Source: an uncultured Azospirillum sp.
GTDB taxonomy: Bacteria; Pseudomonadota; Alphaproteobacteria; RF32; CAG-239
Assembly (NCBI GenBank): GCA_900542055.1
Contig: UQMA01000031.1
Coordinates: forward strand, 1 to 16,076
Reading direction: 5' to 3'
Length of the DNA: 16,076 bases
The position numbers were made by a program, and so were the translations under genes. This document shows positions 15,699 to 16,076 of the stretch, piece after piece. Each line of letters begins with the position of its first letter. Position 1 is the first letter of the stretch. Below the pieces are notes generated by a model. That model was not told the origin of the DNA and did not search any database. It was given only the letters and a program-made list of their open reading frames with translations.

Positions 15699-15777
15699 TT
15701 TTGGTAACCAAACCTTAATCACTTTTACATACTATTGCACATAATAAAATGTCACCATTGAAGTTGGGAGTAAACTT
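15699..15777 (+). promoter_or_regulatory. ftsA-ftsZ intergenic region with palindrome, CtrA-like box and weak promoter candidate
   Basis: This is the largest gap within the dcw genes. TTTGGT-A-ACCAAA (15700-15712) is a perfect palindrome around one central base. Overlapping it, GTAA at 15704-15707 and TTAA at 15715-15718 are 7 bases apart and match the CtrA consensus TTAA-N7-TTAA at 7 of 8 positions. TTTACA (15724-15729) and TAAAAT (15745-15750) could be promoter elements, though their 15-base spacing is short. GGGAG at 15766-15770 is the ftsZ ribosome-binding site. A separate ftsZ promoter here is common in alphaproteobacteria; the individual sites are inferred. Confidence 0.4.
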
Positions 15778-16076
15778 ATGCCTGTTACACTTGCCGTTCC
15801 AGAAACAAATATGATAACCTTAAAACCGCGTATTTCAGTCATCGGCGTTGGCGGTGGCGGCGGAAATGCCGTCAATAATATGATTGCCAAAAAACTTGAA
15901 GGCGTTGACTTTATTGTAGCCAATACCGATGCTCAGGCTTTGGCAAATTCCAGTTGTGAAAGAAAAATTCAACTCGGTGTTGAAACAACTCACGGATTAG
16001 GCGCCGGCGCTTGTCCTGAAATCGGAAGGCACACCTTCGAACTCAACGAAATACTTTTTGTCTTTAATCTCCTCAA
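15778..16076 (+). CDS. ftsZ: Cell division GTPase FtsZ, N-terminal part (cut by the window edge)
   Basis: This gives 99 complete codons from the ATG at 15778, preceded by GGGAG 7 bases upstream. FtsZ is the tubulin-like GTPase that forms the Z-ring. After a short N-terminal extension, 'RISVIGVGGGGGNAVNNMI' (18-36) is the first nucleotide-binding loop. 'VANTDAQAL' (47-55), 'RKIQLG' (62-67) and 'GLGAGACPEIGR' (73-84) are all as expected. After Arg84 the reading continues 'HTFELNEILFVFNLL', where the family almost always has an Ala-Ala-Glu-Glu-rich helix. This break occupies only the last ~45 bases. It may be a sequence-edge error or a chimeric join rather than real divergence. The gene identity itself is certain. 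Confidence 0.95.
   Translation, partial: MPVTLAVPETNMITLKPRISVIGVGGGGGNAVNNMIAKKLEGVDFIVANTDAQALANSSCERKIQLGVETTHGLGAGACPEIGRHTFELNEILFVFNLL

Overview
The window looks like chromosomal DNA from an AT-rich alphaproteobacterium, probably an uncultured or host-associated lineage. This rests on three things. The division and cell-wall (dcw) genes run in the order mraY-ftsW-murG-murB-ftsQ-ftsA-ftsZ. MurB, FtsA and FtsQ look alphaproteobacterial. Upstream there is a glutathione-transferase-like protein whose C-terminal tail matches what I recall of FzlA, an alphaproteobacterial FtsZ-binding division factor. Genes are packed tightly: the longest gene-free stretch is about 137 bases, and I see no tRNA, rRNA, CRISPR array or insertion sequence.

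Layout. Positions 1-182 (minus strand) hold the start of an ArsR-type repressor that runs off the left edge. Diverging from it on the plus strand are xseB (exonuclease VII small subunit), ispA (farnesyl diphosphate synthase) and a periplasmic solute-binding-like protein. These are followed by the FzlA-like protein and a small lipoprotein of unknown function. The lipoprotein gene converges on, and overlaps by 25 bases, the end of a complete three-gene RND efflux operon on the minus strand (3521-9203). That operon encodes the membrane-fusion protein, the AcrB-type pump and the outer-membrane lipoprotein channel, in that transcription order. A divergent promoter region (9204-9340) with repeated TTGGCG hexamers separates the pump operon from the plus-strand dcw genes. 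The window ends about 300 bases into ftsZ.

How the genes work together. MraY and MurG make lipid I and lipid II, MurB makes UDP-MurNAc, FtsW polymerises septal glycan, and FtsQ, FtsA and FtsZ build the divisome. If the FzlA call is right, it connects FtsZ to septal wall synthesis. IspA supplies farnesyl diphosphate, the precursor of the undecaprenyl carrier used by MraY and MurG. Most plus-strand genes therefore relate to envelope growth and division.

Most notable points. (1) murD, murC and ddl, the three ATP-dependent ligases expected inside this part of the cluster, are all missing from their usual places, and the cluster begins abruptly at mraY. (2) An FzlA-like gene is paired with an uncharacterised lipoprotein. 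(3) The ftsA-ftsZ gap carries a palindrome overlapping a CtrA-like half-site pair. (4) The ftsZ reading departs from the family consensus in the last ~45 bases, which may be an assembly edge artefact. I found no clearly new multi-gene system; the window is mostly core genes in a rearranged setting.
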